Notes: generated by a model not told the origin, from the sequence alone. Shown: positions 19,191 to 28,850, counted from the first letter of the stretch. The stretch: DNA of 64,000 nucleotides from Rouxiella badensis (GCF_002093665.1 NZ_MRWE01000001.1:1-64000), one strand, 5' to 3'. Made by a program: numbers and translations.

Positions 19191-21227
19191 ATGGCTTCTA
19201 TCGAACTTTCGGAAAAACCTAAAGACTCGCTAAACAAGGTGGTATTTTTTACCTCGGCGGGGCTGATTCTGGCCTTTACGCTGATGACCATTTTCTTTAC
19301 CGATATCTCGGGAAAAGCAATTAGCGTGGCGCTGGAATGGGTATCAGCCACCTTCGGCTGGTATTACATGCTGGCCGCAACGCTGTACATTGTGTTTGTG
19401 GTATTTATCGCCAGCTCGCGCTTTGGCTCTATCAAGCTCGGGCCCGAGCAGTCAAAACCTGAATTCTCCATGATGAGCTGGGCCTCGATGCTGTTTGCCG
19501 CCGGTATTGGTATCGACCTGATGTTCTTCTCGGTAGCCGAACCGGTCACGCAATATATGATGCCGCCGGAAGGCCAGGGCCAGAACATTGCGGCGGCACG
19601 CCAGGCGATGGTCTGGACGCTGTTCCACTACGGCCTGACCGGCTGGTCAATGTATGCGCTGATGGGTATCGCGCTCGGTTATTTCAGCTATCGCTACAAT
19701 CTTCCGCTGACCATCCGCTCGGCGCTGTATCCTATTTTCGGCAAGAAAATCTACGGCCCGATTGGCCACAGCGTGGATATTGCGGCGGTGGTCGGCACTA
19801 TCTTTGGTATCGCCACGACCTTGGGTATTGGGGTGGTTCAGCTAAACTACGGCCTGAAAGTGCTGTTCCATATCCCGGAAGGTCTGGGGGTGCAGGCGGC
19901 GCTGATTTTGCTGTCGGTAATAATGGCCACAGTGTCGGTCACTTCGGGCGTCAACAAGGGCATTCGTATTCTTTCCGAATTGAACGTGCTGCTGGCGCTG
20001 GGGCTTATCCTGTTCCTGCTGTTCTTCGGCAATACCGAGTTCCTGCTCAATGCGCTGGTGCTGAATATTGGTGATTACATCAATCGCTTTATGGGCATGA
20101 CGCTCAACACCTTCGCCTTTGACCGCCCAACGCAGTGGATGAACAGCTGGACCCTCTTCTTCTGGGCCTGGTGGGTTGCCTGGTCGCCGTTTGTGGGCCT
20201 GTTCCTGGCGCGTATTTCGCGTGGCAGAACCATTCGCCAGTTCGTGCTGGGGACGCTGATTATTCCGTTTGTGTTCACGCTGTTCTGGCTGTCTATTTTC
20301 GGCAACAGCGCGCTGTATCAGATTCTGCACGGCAATATTGCCTTCGCCAACGAAGTGATTGCGCACCCGGAGCGCGGCGTTTACAGCCTGCTGGCGCAGT
20401 ATCCAGGCTTTACGCTGAGCGCCTCTGTAGCAACCATCACCGGCCTGCTGTTCTACGTTACCTCGGCCGACTCTGGCTCGCTGGTACTGGGGAACTTCAC
20501 CTCTAAGCTGGCCGATATCAACAACGATGCCCCCAACTGGCTGCGCATCTTCTGGTCCGTCACCATCGGCGTGCTGACGCTGGGAATGTTGATGACCGAC
20601 GGCGTATCAGCGCTGCAAAACACGACGGTTATCATGGGACTGCCGTTTAGCTTCGTTATCTTCTTTGTGATGGCGGGACTGTATAAATCGCTGCGTCTTG
20701 AGGATTATCGACGTGCCAGTACGCTGCAAAACTTTGCGCCTGCGACACCGTCCGCCGGTGATGCAGCACTGAACTGGAAGCAGCGTCTGTCGAGGGTGAT
20801 GAACTTCCCGGGAACCACGCACACGCAGAAGATGCTGGATATTGTCTGCCGTCCTGCGATGCAGGAGGTAGCGAACGAGCTGAAGCTGCGCGGTGCCAAG
20901 GTAGAATTTACCGAAGGCGCACCGGTGGATGATGAGAAACTCAACCATCTGGAGCTGCTGGTCAAGCTGGGTGAAGAGCAGAACTTTATCTATCAGATTT
21001 GGCCGCAGCGCTACGCCGTACCGGGCTTCACCTATCGCGCGCGTTCGGGCAAATCGCACTATTATCGCCTGGAAACCTTTTTGCTAGAGGGCACGCAGGG
21101 CAATGACCTGATGGACTTTACCAAGCATCAGGTGATCAACGATATTCTGGACCAGTACGAGCGTCACCTAAACTTCCTGCACATCAATCGGGAAGCGCCG
21201 GGCAATACATTGACGTTTCCGGAGTAA
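19191..21227 (+). CDS. betT: High-affinity choline transporter BetT
   Basis: Proton-driven choline uptake carrier of the BCCT family with twelve membrane segments. I use the ATG at 19191, giving 678 residues against 677 in E. coli; a TTG six codons upstream is also open. The BCCT core is plain: FAAGIGIDLMFFSVAEPVTQ, and WTLFFWAWWVAWSPFVGLFL with the Trp-rich substrate site. A long C-terminal cytoplasmic domain (about the last 170 residues) probably senses osmotic strength. It is divergent from betIBA and feeds BetA with choline. Confidence 0.95.
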   Translation: MASIELSEKPKDSLNKVVFFTSAGLILAFTLMTIFFTDISGKAISVALEWVSATFGWYYMLAATLYIVFVVFIASSRFGSIKLGPEQSKPEFSMMSWASMLFAAGIGIDLMFFSVAEPVTQYMMPPEGQGQNIAAARQAMVWTLFHYGLTGWSMYALMGIALGYFSYRYNLPLTIRSALYPIFGKKIYGPIGHSVDIAAVVGTIFGIATTLGIGVVQLNYGLKVLFHIPEGLGVQAALILLSVIMATVSVTSGVNKGIRILSELNVLLALGLILFLLFFGNTEFLLNALVLNIGDYINRFMGMTLNTFAFDRPTQWMNSWTLFFWAWWVAWSPFVGLFLARISRGRTIRQFVLGTLIIPFVFTLFWLSIFGNSALYQILHGNIAFANEVIAHPERGVYSLLAQYPGFTLSASVATITGLLFYVTSADSGSLVLGNFTSKLADINNDAPNWLRIFWSVTIGVLTLGMLMTDGVSALQNTTVIMGLPFSFVIFFVMAGLYKSLRLEDYRRASTLQNFAPATPSAGDAALNWKQRLSRVMNFPGTTHTQKMLDIVCRPAMQEVANELKLRGAKVEFTEGAPVDDEKLNHLELLVKLGEEQNFIYQIWPQRYAVPGFTYRARSGKSHYYRLETFLLEGTQGNDLMDFTKHQVINDILDQYERHLNFLHINREAPGNTLTFPE

Positions 21228-21311
21228 CGGGGATTAAAGGTTAAGGGCACGCGCCTTGCGCGCTGGCCCTTGACCTGCCAACCCGCTTCTTCAACAAATA
21301 AAATTAATCGC

Positions 21312-22415
21312 TTAATGCTGGATATCACTAAGCTCTGCCTGATGAACATCGCGGCTTTTTATTCCGGCGTGGGTCATTTTCTCGCGCGCCTCCTCGATAT
21401 CGCCCTGCTCAATTTTCAGCTTCTCCTGCGTACTGCCCTCTCGAGGATTAAGGACCAGTTCCACCATAATCGGAAAGTGATCGGAACCCATAGGTTCAAG
21501 GCGTTTCAGGTCAACCAGCGTGAAGTCTTTGCTGTGGAAAACGTGGTCCAGCGGCCAACGGAAACACGGATAGCTGGCGTGGAAAGTATTAAACATTCCG
21601 CGTCCGCGACGTGGGTCGAGCAGCCCGCTGATTTTCATAAACAGCCGGGTAGTCCGTGACCAGGCCACGTCATTCAGGTCTCCGGTCACAATGGTTGGAT
21701 AAGTCGCCCGTGCGCAGGTATGCCCGACAGCAATCAGCTCGCCGTCGCGGTTGGTAGACTCGTCGTCCTCGGTCGGGCTAGGCGGCATCGGATGCAGGCA
21801 GTGCAGAACCACCTGCTCCCCGCCCTCAAGCTCGACGCGAAAATGCATCGAAGGGATCCCCTCCGCCACCAGATACTGAATTTTTGCCTCAATGAGGGGA
21901 AAGCGCGAGTAGACGTGCATTCCATAAAGGTTCTCTAACGGGCATTTGAGCGTGTAGGGATGACTGGCCTGCAACGGCGCCATCTGCTGCTCCCACCATA
22001 GATTGGTTTCGAGCAGGACGATGACATCGGGTCTGTTCTGCGCAAGGATTTCCAGCAGTTTTTCAGACTTGCGGTTGGTCATCAGCACGTTGCAGTTGAG
22101 GATTTTAATGCGAGGATGCTGGCTGGCTGGCGTTTTTTTTACCTGCACTTTCGAAAGGCCAGTGTAGGGAAATATCCACCAGCTCTGATAAATCGTGCAA
22201 CCCAGGGCGAGCAGCACGATGAGCCATGAAAACTGCCCGCCTCCGGGCAGAAAACACAACTCAAGCAGGAGAAACACCAGCGACAACACGGCCATTTGCA
22301 GGCGTGGGAAGTCCCAGATACGCACCCACCAGCGCTGGTTACGAGATAAAGGCAACAGGGTCAACAACGTCATAATCAGGGTGAGAATCCCCACCACTAG
22401 ACGCGCATTATCCAT
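21312..22415 (-). CDS. Membrane-anchored endonuclease/exonuclease/phosphatase-fold protein
   Basis: The first 85 residues form about three membrane helices. The rest is an EEP (DNase I-like) domain with its catalytic marks in order: ILNCNVL, VVLLETNLWW with the metal-binding Glu, GDLNDVAWS, and GSDHFPIMVEL. It has 367 residues. The catalytic side should face outward, so a phosphodiester or lipid-headgroup substrate at the envelope is more likely than DNA; this is inference. It begins 12 bases after the eptB stop on the same strand, so the two probably form an operon. E. coli YafD is the nearest relative I can recall, without certainty. Confidence 0.78.
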   Translation of the reverse strand: MDNARLVVGILTLIMTLLTLLPLSRNQRWWVRIWDFPRLQMAVLSLVFLLLELCFLPGGGQFSWLIVLLALGCTIYQSWWIFPYTGLSKVQVKKTPASQHPRIKILNCNVLMTNRKSEKLLEILAQNRPDVIVLLETNLWWEQQMAPLQASHPYTLKCPLENLYGMHVYSRFPLIEAKIQYLVAEGIPSMHFRVELEGGEQVVLHCLHPMPPSPTEDDESTNRDGELIAVGHTCARATYPTIVTGDLNDVAWSRTTRLFMKISGLLDPRRGRGMFNTFHASYPCFRWPLDHVFHSKDFTLVDLKRLEPMGSDHFPIMVELVLNPREGSTQEKLKIEQGDIEEAREKMTHAGIKSRDVHQAELSDIQH

Positions 22416-22427
22416 TTTTTGTTCTCA

Positions 22428-24095
22428 TTATTTTCCCGTAGTCGGTACGTGACACCAGTTATGCTGTTCCACGATGCCACCGTTCGGCGAAGTGTAGCCA
22501 ATACAACCTAATATACTGTCGAAAAGTTTCTCATGATAGGCCGGCACTTTGTTCCTGGCCATGATTTGCAACTGCTGAAACGCCTGACGATTCTGATCGT
22601 TGGCCAGGAATTTGTCAGATGCCCACACCATAATAGGGACGGTACGCTGCTCAATCGGCGCATGATCCCGCGGGGTGCCGTGGAAATGCATGTTTTGCGA
22701 GATAGATTCGCCGTGGTCGGAAGCATAGAACACGATGGCGTTTTTATCACGCATCTGATTAAACACCTGCTCAAGGAAATCATCGGTATAAAGCAGGGAG
22801 TTATCGTAAGCGTTAATCATCTCTTCGGTCGAGCAGGCGTCATCAATGCCCATACACTCCGGCTGATAGCGTGCGAAGTTACGCGGATATCGCTCTGAAT
22901 ACAGGTAATGCGACCCTTTGGTATGCAGAATAATCAGGTGCTTGCCCTGTGGATGGTTGGCAATCGAGTCCTTCATTTCGTTGATCAGCAACATATCGTC
23001 GACCGGTTTACCGGCATTGCGCTTTTCAGAGCCGATGCTTTCACGCAGCGAGTATTCATCGGCTTTGGTTTTGTTGTAGAACCAGGCTTCACTCTGCATG
23101 GAGTACAGGTCAGAACTAAAGCCCTGATTCTTAAGCACAGAGAAGACGTTCATCTCTTTGAGAGTCCGCTCCGGATTGTCGCGAGTTCCGCCCATACGTA
23201 CAAACATGCAGCGTAACGAAAGTTTGGTCGAGGTATCGCAAGAATATCCCTGTAGCGCGACCAGATTCTTCTCTTTCTCAAGGTTAGGCGTATTGTCACG
23301 CGCATAGCCGTAAATGCCCATGTGGTCGCGTCGTGCGCTTTCGCCAATCACGAAAACCACGTACAGATCTTTCACGTCTTTTGGCGGCACATAAGTGAAA
23401 TGTTTTGAAGGATCGAAGAGATTTTTAGTATCTTCGGCCTGACTGTAGGAGCTATAGATATAAAGACCCAGCCCGGACAACCAGTTAGAAGGTAAGTAAC
23501 TCCCCGCCACTACACCGCCGTAGCTGGCCATCATGCGGTTGTTTATGCGGTCATGCGCTTCCTGCGCGCCGCCCATCAACTTGAGTGGCACCCAACAGGC
23601 CAGTCCACTGACAACCAAAAGCACTATTTTGATGGCAACGGTGCGAAAGCGCGTTTCTTTCAGCGACGAACCGGGCATTTTACTGCCCCAAAGCAGGATA
23701 AGCGGGATAAAGCTAACGGCAATGAGCCAGATAAAGAAGTGGCTGCCCACCGACTCTTTAGACAGGTCGAGCGAGTCCACTGCCAGCGCCGAAGCCAGAA
23801 TGCCGTAGCCGATGTCGACATTGAAGATAATCATGTAGTAAGCCGCCGCCACAGAGGCCACGACAACAATAGAAAGCAGCACTCGATACACGGTTTTACC
23901 GGTAAAGGAGACAAGCTTGGTGAGGAAATAGACCAACGCAAATGCCGCCACCATCTCAACCATCAAAGACAAGGTATTGTCATAGTGTAATTCGTGATAG
24001 CGACGGTAAAAAATTGGAAGGTTGAGCAATATTCCCAGGTACAAAGCAATAAAAAGTGAAATCTTCTGTTGCGATAAGTCTCGTATTTTATACAT
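22428..24095 (-). CDS. eptB: Kdo(2)-lipid A phosphoethanolamine transferase EptB
   Basis: Inner-membrane enzyme that adds phosphoethanolamine to the outer Kdo of lipopolysaccharide. It has 555 residues: five membrane segments in about the first 175, then a periplasmic sulfatase-like domain. That domain has VVFVIGESARRDHMG (metal site), CDTSTKLSLRCMFVR with the catalytic Thr, HTKGSHYLYSERYPR and FYASDHGESISQNMHFHG. Long stretches match E. coli EptB rather than EptA or CptA. The downstream EEP-fold gene appears co-transcribed. No sigmaE-type promoter was obvious upstream. Confidence 0.92.
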   Translation of the reverse strand: MYKIRDLSQQKISLFIALYLGILLNLPIFYRRYHELHYDNTLSLMVEMVAAFALVYFLTKLVSFTGKTVYRVLLSIVVVASVAAAYYMIIFNVDIGYGILASALAVDSLDLSKESVGSHFFIWLIAVSFIPLILLWGSKMPGSSLKETRFRTVAIKIVLLVVSGLACWVPLKLMGGAQEAHDRINNRMMASYGGVVAGSYLPSNWLSGLGLYIYSSYSQAEDTKNLFDPSKHFTYVPPKDVKDLYVVFVIGESARRDHMGIYGYARDNTPNLEKEKNLVALQGYSCDTSTKLSLRCMFVRMGGTRDNPERTLKEMNVFSVLKNQGFSSDLYSMQSEAWFYNKTKADEYSLRESIGSEKRNAGKPVDDMLLINEMKDSIANHPQGKHLIILHTKGSHYLYSERYPRNFARYQPECMGIDDACSTEEMINAYDNSLLYTDDFLEQVFNQMRDKNAIVFYASDHGESISQNMHFHGTPRDHAPIEQRTVPIMVWASDKFLANDQNRQAFQQLQIMARNKVPAYHEKLFDSILGCIGYTSPNGGIVEQHNWCHVPTTGK

Positions 24096-24237
24096 CAGTC
24101 GGTAAAAGCTCTTTCAAAGGTTCTATTCGCGTATGCTGCGCGCCCGTGCCGGAGGCAAATGACCTAAAAGCGTCAATTTGTGGCTGCCGATGACACTATG
24201 AGACCCTGAAAATGCCGATTTCTCATAAATTCAATTA

Positions 24238-24260
24238 TTACATTGACTAATAAAATGTAA
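24238..24260. promoter_or_regulatory. Inverted repeat upstream of eptB
   Basis: TTACATT (24238-24244) and AATGTAA (24254-24260) form a perfect 7-base inverted repeat with a nine-base spacer, in the 272-base gap between eptB and the upstream histidine kinase gene. It could be a regulator site for eptB. No known consensus was recognised, and nothing else in the gap is clear. Confidence 0.35.
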
Positions 24261-24367
24261 CAAAATTAACGATATCCTTATATTTCATTGCGTTACGCGA
24301 TGGCGAAAAATACACTTTTTACGCTTTATTTAATATTTATTTAACGATGAGTTTATCGCCTCGGTTT

Positions 24368-25759
24368 CTACGCTCGAGGGAAGGTCAACGTGAAACGTGT
24401 TCTGCCCTGCGGAAGATTCGAGACCGACACACTGCCGCGATGCAGCGTCATAATGGCCTGAACAATCGCCAGCCCCAGACCGTTTGAGCTTCCCCCTTCG
24501 CTACGAGACGGATCCGCACGATAAAAACGGTCAAACAGTTTGTCTATCTGGTCCGTGGGAATAGCCGGACCGGCGTTATCGACGTTAACGGCGCTGCTCT
24601 GTGCCTGATGCTCGACCCAAACCTTGACCTCGCTGTTTTCATCCCCGTAATTAATGGCGTTAGCCACCAGGTTGCTCAGCGCCCGCTGGAAAAGCAGAGC
24701 GTCGGCAAACACCACGCCCTCGCCTTCACACGCCAGGCGTATGCCGCGCTCTTCGGCCAGCCCTTCAAAATAGTCCACCACCCGCAGCGTTTCGTTCTCC
24801 ATCGACAGCGGCACAATATTAAGCACCGAACGTGCATGCGAGGCGCGGGCCAGGAAGAGGATATTCTCGACCATACGCGAAATACGCTCCAACTCGCCCA
24901 TGTTATTGGCCAGCAGGGTCTCATACTCTTCCGTTGTGCGGGTTTGGTAAAGGGCCACCTGACAATGCCCCATCAGCGCGCCGACCGGCGTGCGGATCTC
25001 GTGCGCCAAATCGGCCGAGAATTGATTGAGCCGCTGATAACCGTCCGACAACCTGTCGAGCATCGCGTTGAAAGAAACAATGAGTTGCTGGAGCTCCAGC
25101 GGTGCGCCCTCTTCACTTAGCCGCGTAGACAGGCTGGTTGGATGGATTTTTGCGGCCTCATTAGCCATTTTCTGCAGCGGGCGTAGTCCGCGACGGATAA
25201 CCACGTAACCGAGTCCGGCGATCAGCACATACGCCAGCAGCACGGAGGCAATGATCTCCCAGCGGAACGCATCCAGCATCTTGGTTTCACCCGCCATAAA
25301 GTGCCCGGCGAGAATCTCGACCGTTTGACCGTCTTTCATACGCACGTCGGCGAGAGCGAAACGCACCGGCGTATCGTCTTCGGCCAAAACATGATGCACG
25401 CTTTGCAGGGTGAGCGTCTGACCGACCGGAACGGCCGCAACCTCTGGCAGCACAATGTGGCCTGGATTGACGTTGATGATTGGCGCTTGGCCGAGAAGGC
25501 GAAAACGCAGAATATCGCGCTCGTTACCGAGCATATTCTCAAATAATCCGGGATTGTGGCTGAGCTGCGTCAACGGAAAATCATTGCCCAGCAGCTGGCG
25601 GAAATACTGCACCCTGCCCGCGACCTGATAATCTGCTCGGCGGATCATCTCTTTCTCCATCGAGTAATAGAGATAAAAGCCCACGCAGCTGACCACCAGG
25701 GCGGCAATCAGGGCAAAGAGCAGCGTCGAACGCAGGATAAGTGAAAAAGGTTTACTCAT
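24368..25759 (-). CDS. Heavy-metal/oxidative-stress type sensor histidine kinase (CusS/HprS-like)
   Basis: Inner-membrane sensor of the CusS/HprS group. The ATG at 25759 overlaps the regulator stop by eight bases (ATGAGTAA) and gives 463 residues. Membrane segments lie at about 11-32 and 168-188, enclosing a periplasmic sensor of about 135 residues. These are followed by HAMP, the phosphorylated His near residue 253 in [10 protein letters not shown], an N box around [10 protein letters not shown] and a G box GLGLAIV. The periplasmic domain lacks an obvious Met/His-rich copper motif. It stands opposite the DUF5666/b561/Mo-enzyme genes, as HprSR stands next to msrPQ in E. coli. Confidence 0.88.
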   Translation of the reverse strand: MSKPFSLILRSTLLFALIAALVVSCVGFYLYYSMEKEMIRRADYQVAGRVQYFRQLLGNDFPLTQLSHNPGLFENMLGNERDILRFRLLGQAPIINVNPGHIVLPEVAAVPVGQTLTLQSVHHVLAEDDTPVRFALADVRMKDGQTVEILAGHFMAGETKMLDAFRWEIIASVLLAYVLIAGLGYVVIRRGLRPLQKMANEAAKIHPTSLSTRLSEEGAPLELQQLIVSFNAMLDRLSDGYQRLNQFSADLAHEIRTPVGALMGHCQVALYQTRTTEEYETLLANNMGELERISRMVENILFLARASHARSVLNIVPLSMENETLRVVDYFEGLAEERGIRLACEGEGVVFADALLFQRALSNLVANAINYGDENSEVKVWVEHQAQSSAVNVDNAGPAIPTDQIDKLFDRFYRADPSRSEGGSSNGLGLAIVQAIMTLHRGSVSVSNLPQGRTRFTLTFPRA

Positions 25760-26429
25760 AGTCTCGCACTTCACACACGTAGCCGATACCGCGCACGGTA
25801 TGGATAAGCTTCACATCATAGGGCCGGTCGATTTTACTGCGCAGGCGTTTGACCGCCACGTCGACCACGTTGGTATCGCTGTCAAAATTCATGTCCCAGA
25901 CCTGCGAGGCTATCATGGTGCGCGACAGCACCTCCCCCTCACGGCGCATCAGCAGATGCAATAGCATGAACTCTTTATTGGTTAAGGGAATAACCGTGTC
26001 CTGCCGCGTCACCTTACGGCGCAGCACATCAATGTGCAGGTCGGCCAGCGAATAGGTGTCAGACTCACGCACCGTGCCTCGACGCAGCAGCGTTCTCACG
26101 CGCAAGACCAGTTCGGTGAAGGAGAAAGGCTTGATAAGATAATCATCAGCGCCTAGCTCAAGCCCGTGAATACGGTCCTGCACTTCATCGCGTGCCGTGA
26201 GGAACAAAACAGGCACGTCGCTCTTCTTGCGCAGCACTTCCATCACCTGCCAGCCGTTGAGCCCCGGCAGCATGACGTCGAGGATCACCGCATCAAAGTT
26301 GTCTTCCAGCGCCAAAAATAGCCCATCTGCGCCGTTACGCGCCAAATCAACGCGATAGCCCGCCTCTCCCAGCCCTTTCTTAAGGTAGTCGCCGGTGCTG
26401 ACGTCATCTTCAATAACCAGTATCCGCAT
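25752..26429 (-). CDS. OmpR-family response regulator (CusR/HprR-like)
   Basis: Partner of the kinase that follows it. The 225 residues have a receiver domain with phospho-acceptor Asp51 (VILDVMLPG) and the conserved Lys in LIKPFSF. A winged-helix DNA-binding domain ends in [14 protein letters not shown] and [11 protein letters not shown]. The closest remembered relatives are CusR and HprR. It is divergent from the gene at 26640; the gap between holds three TGTCATCA-type half-sites that are its likely target. Start ATG at 26429, with AGAGG upstream. Confidence 0.9.
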   Translation of the reverse strand: MRILVIEDDVSTGDYLKKGLGEAGYRVDLARNGADGLFLALEDNFDAVILDVMLPGLNGWQVMEVLRKKSDVPVLFLTARDEVQDRIHGLELGADDYLIKPFSFTELVLRVRTLLRRGTVRESDTYSLADLHIDVLRRKVTRQDTVIPLTNKEFMLLHLLMRREGEVLSRTMIASQVWDMNFDSDTNVVDVAVKRLRSKIDRPYDVKLIHTVRGIGYVCEVRDYE

Positions 26430-26487
26430 GTGTGCCTCTTTGACTCCGCATTCCTTTGTAAAGTCTATCAGTTCTGGAAGAAACCTT

Positions 26488-26518
26488 TGATGACATTATT
26501 GTCATCAACTTGTCATCA
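26488..26518. promoter_or_regulatory. Palindrome plus direct repeat, likely response-regulator operator
   Basis: TGATGACA-TTAT-TGTCATCA (26488-26507) is a perfect 8-4-8 palindrome. A further TGTCATCA begins at 26511, exactly 11 bases after the previous copy. Eleven-base phasing is what OmpR-family dimers prefer. The site lies in the divergent 26430-26639 region, so it could drive both the regulator and the Mo-enzyme operon. Confidence 0.65.
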
Positions 26519-26639
26519 ATGAGTCCCTGTATGTCGTCCATCCTGTCTATTATTAATTAGCAAACATTAGGCTGATTTTTATATTGATGCGTCACCTGAC
26601 TTCCCTTGTAGTTCTCATATGAATAATTTGGAGAGTATT

Positions 26640-27260
26640 ATGATTAAATCCTCACGCCTTGCCGGTCTGCTGCTGTCTTCCCTACTGATGACCAGCGGGG
26701 CTTTTGCAGCAGACGCTAGCAACACCATTAAACCGACCCGTGGCACCATCGATTCTGTGACCCCTACCTCCCTCGAGCTCACAACCCGTCAGGGCGAAAA
26801 GCTGGATGTCAAGCTGACCGATCAGACCAAAATTACCCAGGTTACCGAAGGTAAAATGTCGGACATCAAGGCTGACAGTTTCATCGGCACTGCCGCCGTA
26901 CCTCAGCCTAACGGTACCCTGAAGGCGCTCGAAGTTCACGTATTCGCCCCAAGCCTGCGCGGCAGCGGTGAAGGCTTCAACCCGTTCGAGTCCGCAGACG
27001 GTAAAATCAATACCATGACCAACGGCACCGTCGGCAAACTGGTCAACTCCAATGGCCGTACACTGACCGTGAAATACCAGAACGGCGAAAAAACCGTAGT
27101 AGTACCGGATGACGTACCGGTCGTTCTGCTGGCACCGGGTGACCGCAGCCTGCTGAAACCAGGTGCTCACATCGTGCTGTTCCCAATTAAAGATGCTCAA
27201 GGTGCCCTGGCCGCTCGCGGAATTGCTGCCGGCAAAGACGGCGTTACCCCACCGATGTAA
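26640..27260 (+). CDS. Secreted DUF5666-type protein
   Basis: A 206-residue exported protein. The ATG at 26640 has GGAGAG upstream and opens a clear signal peptide (MIKSSRLAGLLLSS...SGAFA, cut near residue 24). The mature part shows two similar beta-rich units (RGTIDSVTPTSLELTTRQGE and NGTVGKLVNSNGRTLTVKYQ), each an OB-like barrel of the DUF5666 type. No Cys or catalytic motif is seen. It leads the b561/Mo-enzyme genes under the divergent operator. It may be a periplasmic partner or metal-handling protein; function is not established. Confidence 0.72.
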   Translation: MIKSSRLAGLLLSSLLMTSGAFAADASNTIKPTRGTIDSVTPTSLELTTRQGEKLDVKLTDQTKITQVTEGKMSDIKADSFIGTAAVPQPNGTLKALEVHVFAPSLRGSGEGFNPFESADGKINTMTNGTVGKLVNSNGRTLTVKYQNGEKTVVVPDDVPVVLLAPGDRSLLKPGAHIVLFPIKDAQGALAARGIAAGKDGVTPPM

Positions 27261-27348
27261 TGTGAATTGAATACCAGCGCCGGTTCGCCCCCTCACGTGT
27301 CTGCGCTTCAAGGCGGACTGGCGCTGACCTCCCTCCAAGGAAAATCTT

Positions 27349-27975
27349 ATGCGTAAAAAAAGAATCCATCCCTGGCCGGTGAGGCTCTGCCACTGGGTCA
27401 ATCTGCTGGTGATGATTGGCATGGTCATGAGCGGCTGGGGTATCTATAACGCTGACCCCATTTTTAATTTTACCTTTCCACAAAACGCCACGCTCGGCGG
27501 ATGGCTCGGCGGCAATATCGGCTGGCATCTGGCAGTGATGTGGGTACTGGCGGCAAACGGGCTTTTCTACCTGCTCTGGGGTTTGTTCAGCGGCCATTTC
27601 AGGCAGCGTTTTTTCCCTTTCACGCCGGCCTCAGTCTGGCATGACCTGGTAAGCGCACTGCGTTTTCGGTTATCCCATAAGTCTAATCAATATAATGCGG
27701 TGCAAAAGCTGATGTACGTCGGCGTGCTGTTGCTCGGCCTGCTGTTAGTGATTTCGGGATTGTCCATCTGGAAACCGGTGCAGTTTAGCGGACTGGTGTA
27801 TTTGATGGGCGGATTCACCGTCGCTCGCTACGTCCATTTCTTTGCGATGAGCGGCATTATGCTGTTCGTTGTTGTACACGTGGTAATGGTGCTGCTGGTG
27901 CCGAAAACCTTGCCGGGCATGATTACCGGCGGCAACGCTGCGACCAAAAATGCAGGAGAAAGCGCGGATGACTGA
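27349..27975 (+). CDS. Cytochrome b561-domain membrane protein
   Basis: Four-helix dihaem b-type cytochrome, 208 residues. Candidate haem ligands are His15 (RLCHWVN), His60 (GWHLAVMW), His163 (YVHFFAM) and His177 (VVHVVMV), the usual spacing for the b561/HydC group. It overlaps the following molybdenum enzyme gene by eight bases. It most likely carries electrons from the quinol pool to, or from, that enzyme, playing the part MsrQ plays for MsrP, although MsrQ belongs to a different haem-protein family. Confidence 0.85.
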   Translation: MRKKRIHPWPVRLCHWVNLLVMIGMVMSGWGIYNADPIFNFTFPQNATLGGWLGGNIGWHLAVMWVLAANGLFYLLWGLFSGHFRQRFFPFTPASVWHDLVSALRFRLSHKSNQYNAVQKLMYVGVLLLGLLLVISGLSIWKPVQFSGLVYLMGGFTVARYVHFFAMSGIMLFVVVHVVMVLLVPKTLPGMITGGNAATKNAGESADD

Positions 27976-28732
27976 TGAAAAGAAACGGCCAAAGTTAATT
28001 CTTGAGCCGGACCAGCGCAAGCAGCTGGTTAACGTTCAACGCCGCCTGATGATTAAGTCTGGCCTGACGCTTGGCGCAGTGTCGATGCTAACAGGCTGCA
28101 ATATGCAGGACGGAGATGACGTCGATAAGGTGCTGTGGGCGATGTCACGCTGGAACGACCGCGTCCAGAGCTGGCTCTTCAGCGGTCAGAAGTTAGCGCA
28201 AACTTACTCGGCGGACCAGATTACCAAACCCTTTCGCTTTAACGCTTATTATCCCGAGTACAACGTGCCCGAGATAGATATCCCCAACTATCGCCTTGAA
28301 GTCTCTGGGAAAGTGGAGAAAAAAGCGCCCTGGACGTTGCAACAGCTGCAGCAATTACCGCAAAGCAGCCAGATAACCCGACTGATTTGCATCGAAGGAT
28401 GGAGCGCTATAGGCCAGTGGAGCGGCGTGCCGCTGAAGACCTTCTTGCAGCATGTCGGCGCGGACCTGACCTGCAAATATGTCGGTTTTAAATGCGATGA
28501 CCGCTATTACTCCAGCATCGACATGGCAACCGCGCTGCATCCGCAGACCATTCTGGCGCTCGACTTCGGCGGAAAACCTTTGCCGCCCGACTTTGGTTAT
28601 CCGCTTCGTCTGCGTATGCCGACTAAGCTTGGCTTCAAAAATGCCAAACATATCGGGGCAATTTTTGTGACCGACACCTACCCAGGCGGATATTGGGAAG
28701 ACCAGGGGTATAACTGGTACAGCGGGATTTAA
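27968..28732 (+). CDS. Tat-exported molybdopterin-dependent oxidoreductase, probable lipoprotein
   Basis: A 254-residue protein of the sulfite-oxidase fold (MsrP/YedY-like). The ATG at 27968, preceded by AGGAG, overlaps the cytochrome stop. A twin-arginine motif (Arg25-Arg26 in NVQRRLMIKSG) is followed by a lipobox LTGC with Cys44, predicting a Tat lipoprotein. The molybdenum-ligating Cys is Cys141 in RLICIEGWSAIGQWSGVPL. It is shorter than E. coli MsrP and lacks its C-terminal part. The substrate is unknown; methionine sulfoxide is a guess from the HprRS-like neighbours. Confidence 0.85.
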   Translation: MTDEKKRPKLILEPDQRKQLVNVQRRLMIKSGLTLGAVSMLTGCNMQDGDDVDKVLWAMSRWNDRVQSWLFSGQKLAQTYSADQITKPFRFNAYYPEYNVPEIDIPNYRLEVSGKVEKKAPWTLQQLQQLPQSSQITRLICIEGWSAIGQWSGVPLKTFLQHVGADLTCKYVGFKCDDRYYSSIDMATALHPQTILALDFGGKPLPPDFGYPLRLRMPTKLGFKNAKHIGAIFVTDTYPGGYWEDQGYNWYSGI

Positions 28733-28767
28733 GCAAAATGCAGGACTAACAGACGGAAAATAAAAAA

Positions 28768-28800
28768 AGAAAAACCGCCCCGAGAGGCGGTTTTTTTTCG
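28768..28800. terminator. Bidirectional terminator between the Mo-enzyme gene and ompX
   Basis: AAAACCGCC (28771-28779) and GGCGGTTTT pair around CCGAGA. Eight T follow rightward and an A-rich flank gives T on the leftward strand. It ends both converging transcripts. Confidence 0.9.
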
Positions 28801-28850
28801 AAACATCGTTGCCTGAATCTTTAAAGACCGAGGCAGCCAGGTTTCTATAA

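Noticed and set aside
19842-20366. 174-codon open frame opposite betT
   Set aside because: It has high Gln/His/Arg content and lies wholly inside betT.
21238-21290. Inverted repeat after betT
   Set aside because: The stem GGTTAAGGGC...GCCCTTGACC is imperfect and lacks a T run, so it was not called a terminator.
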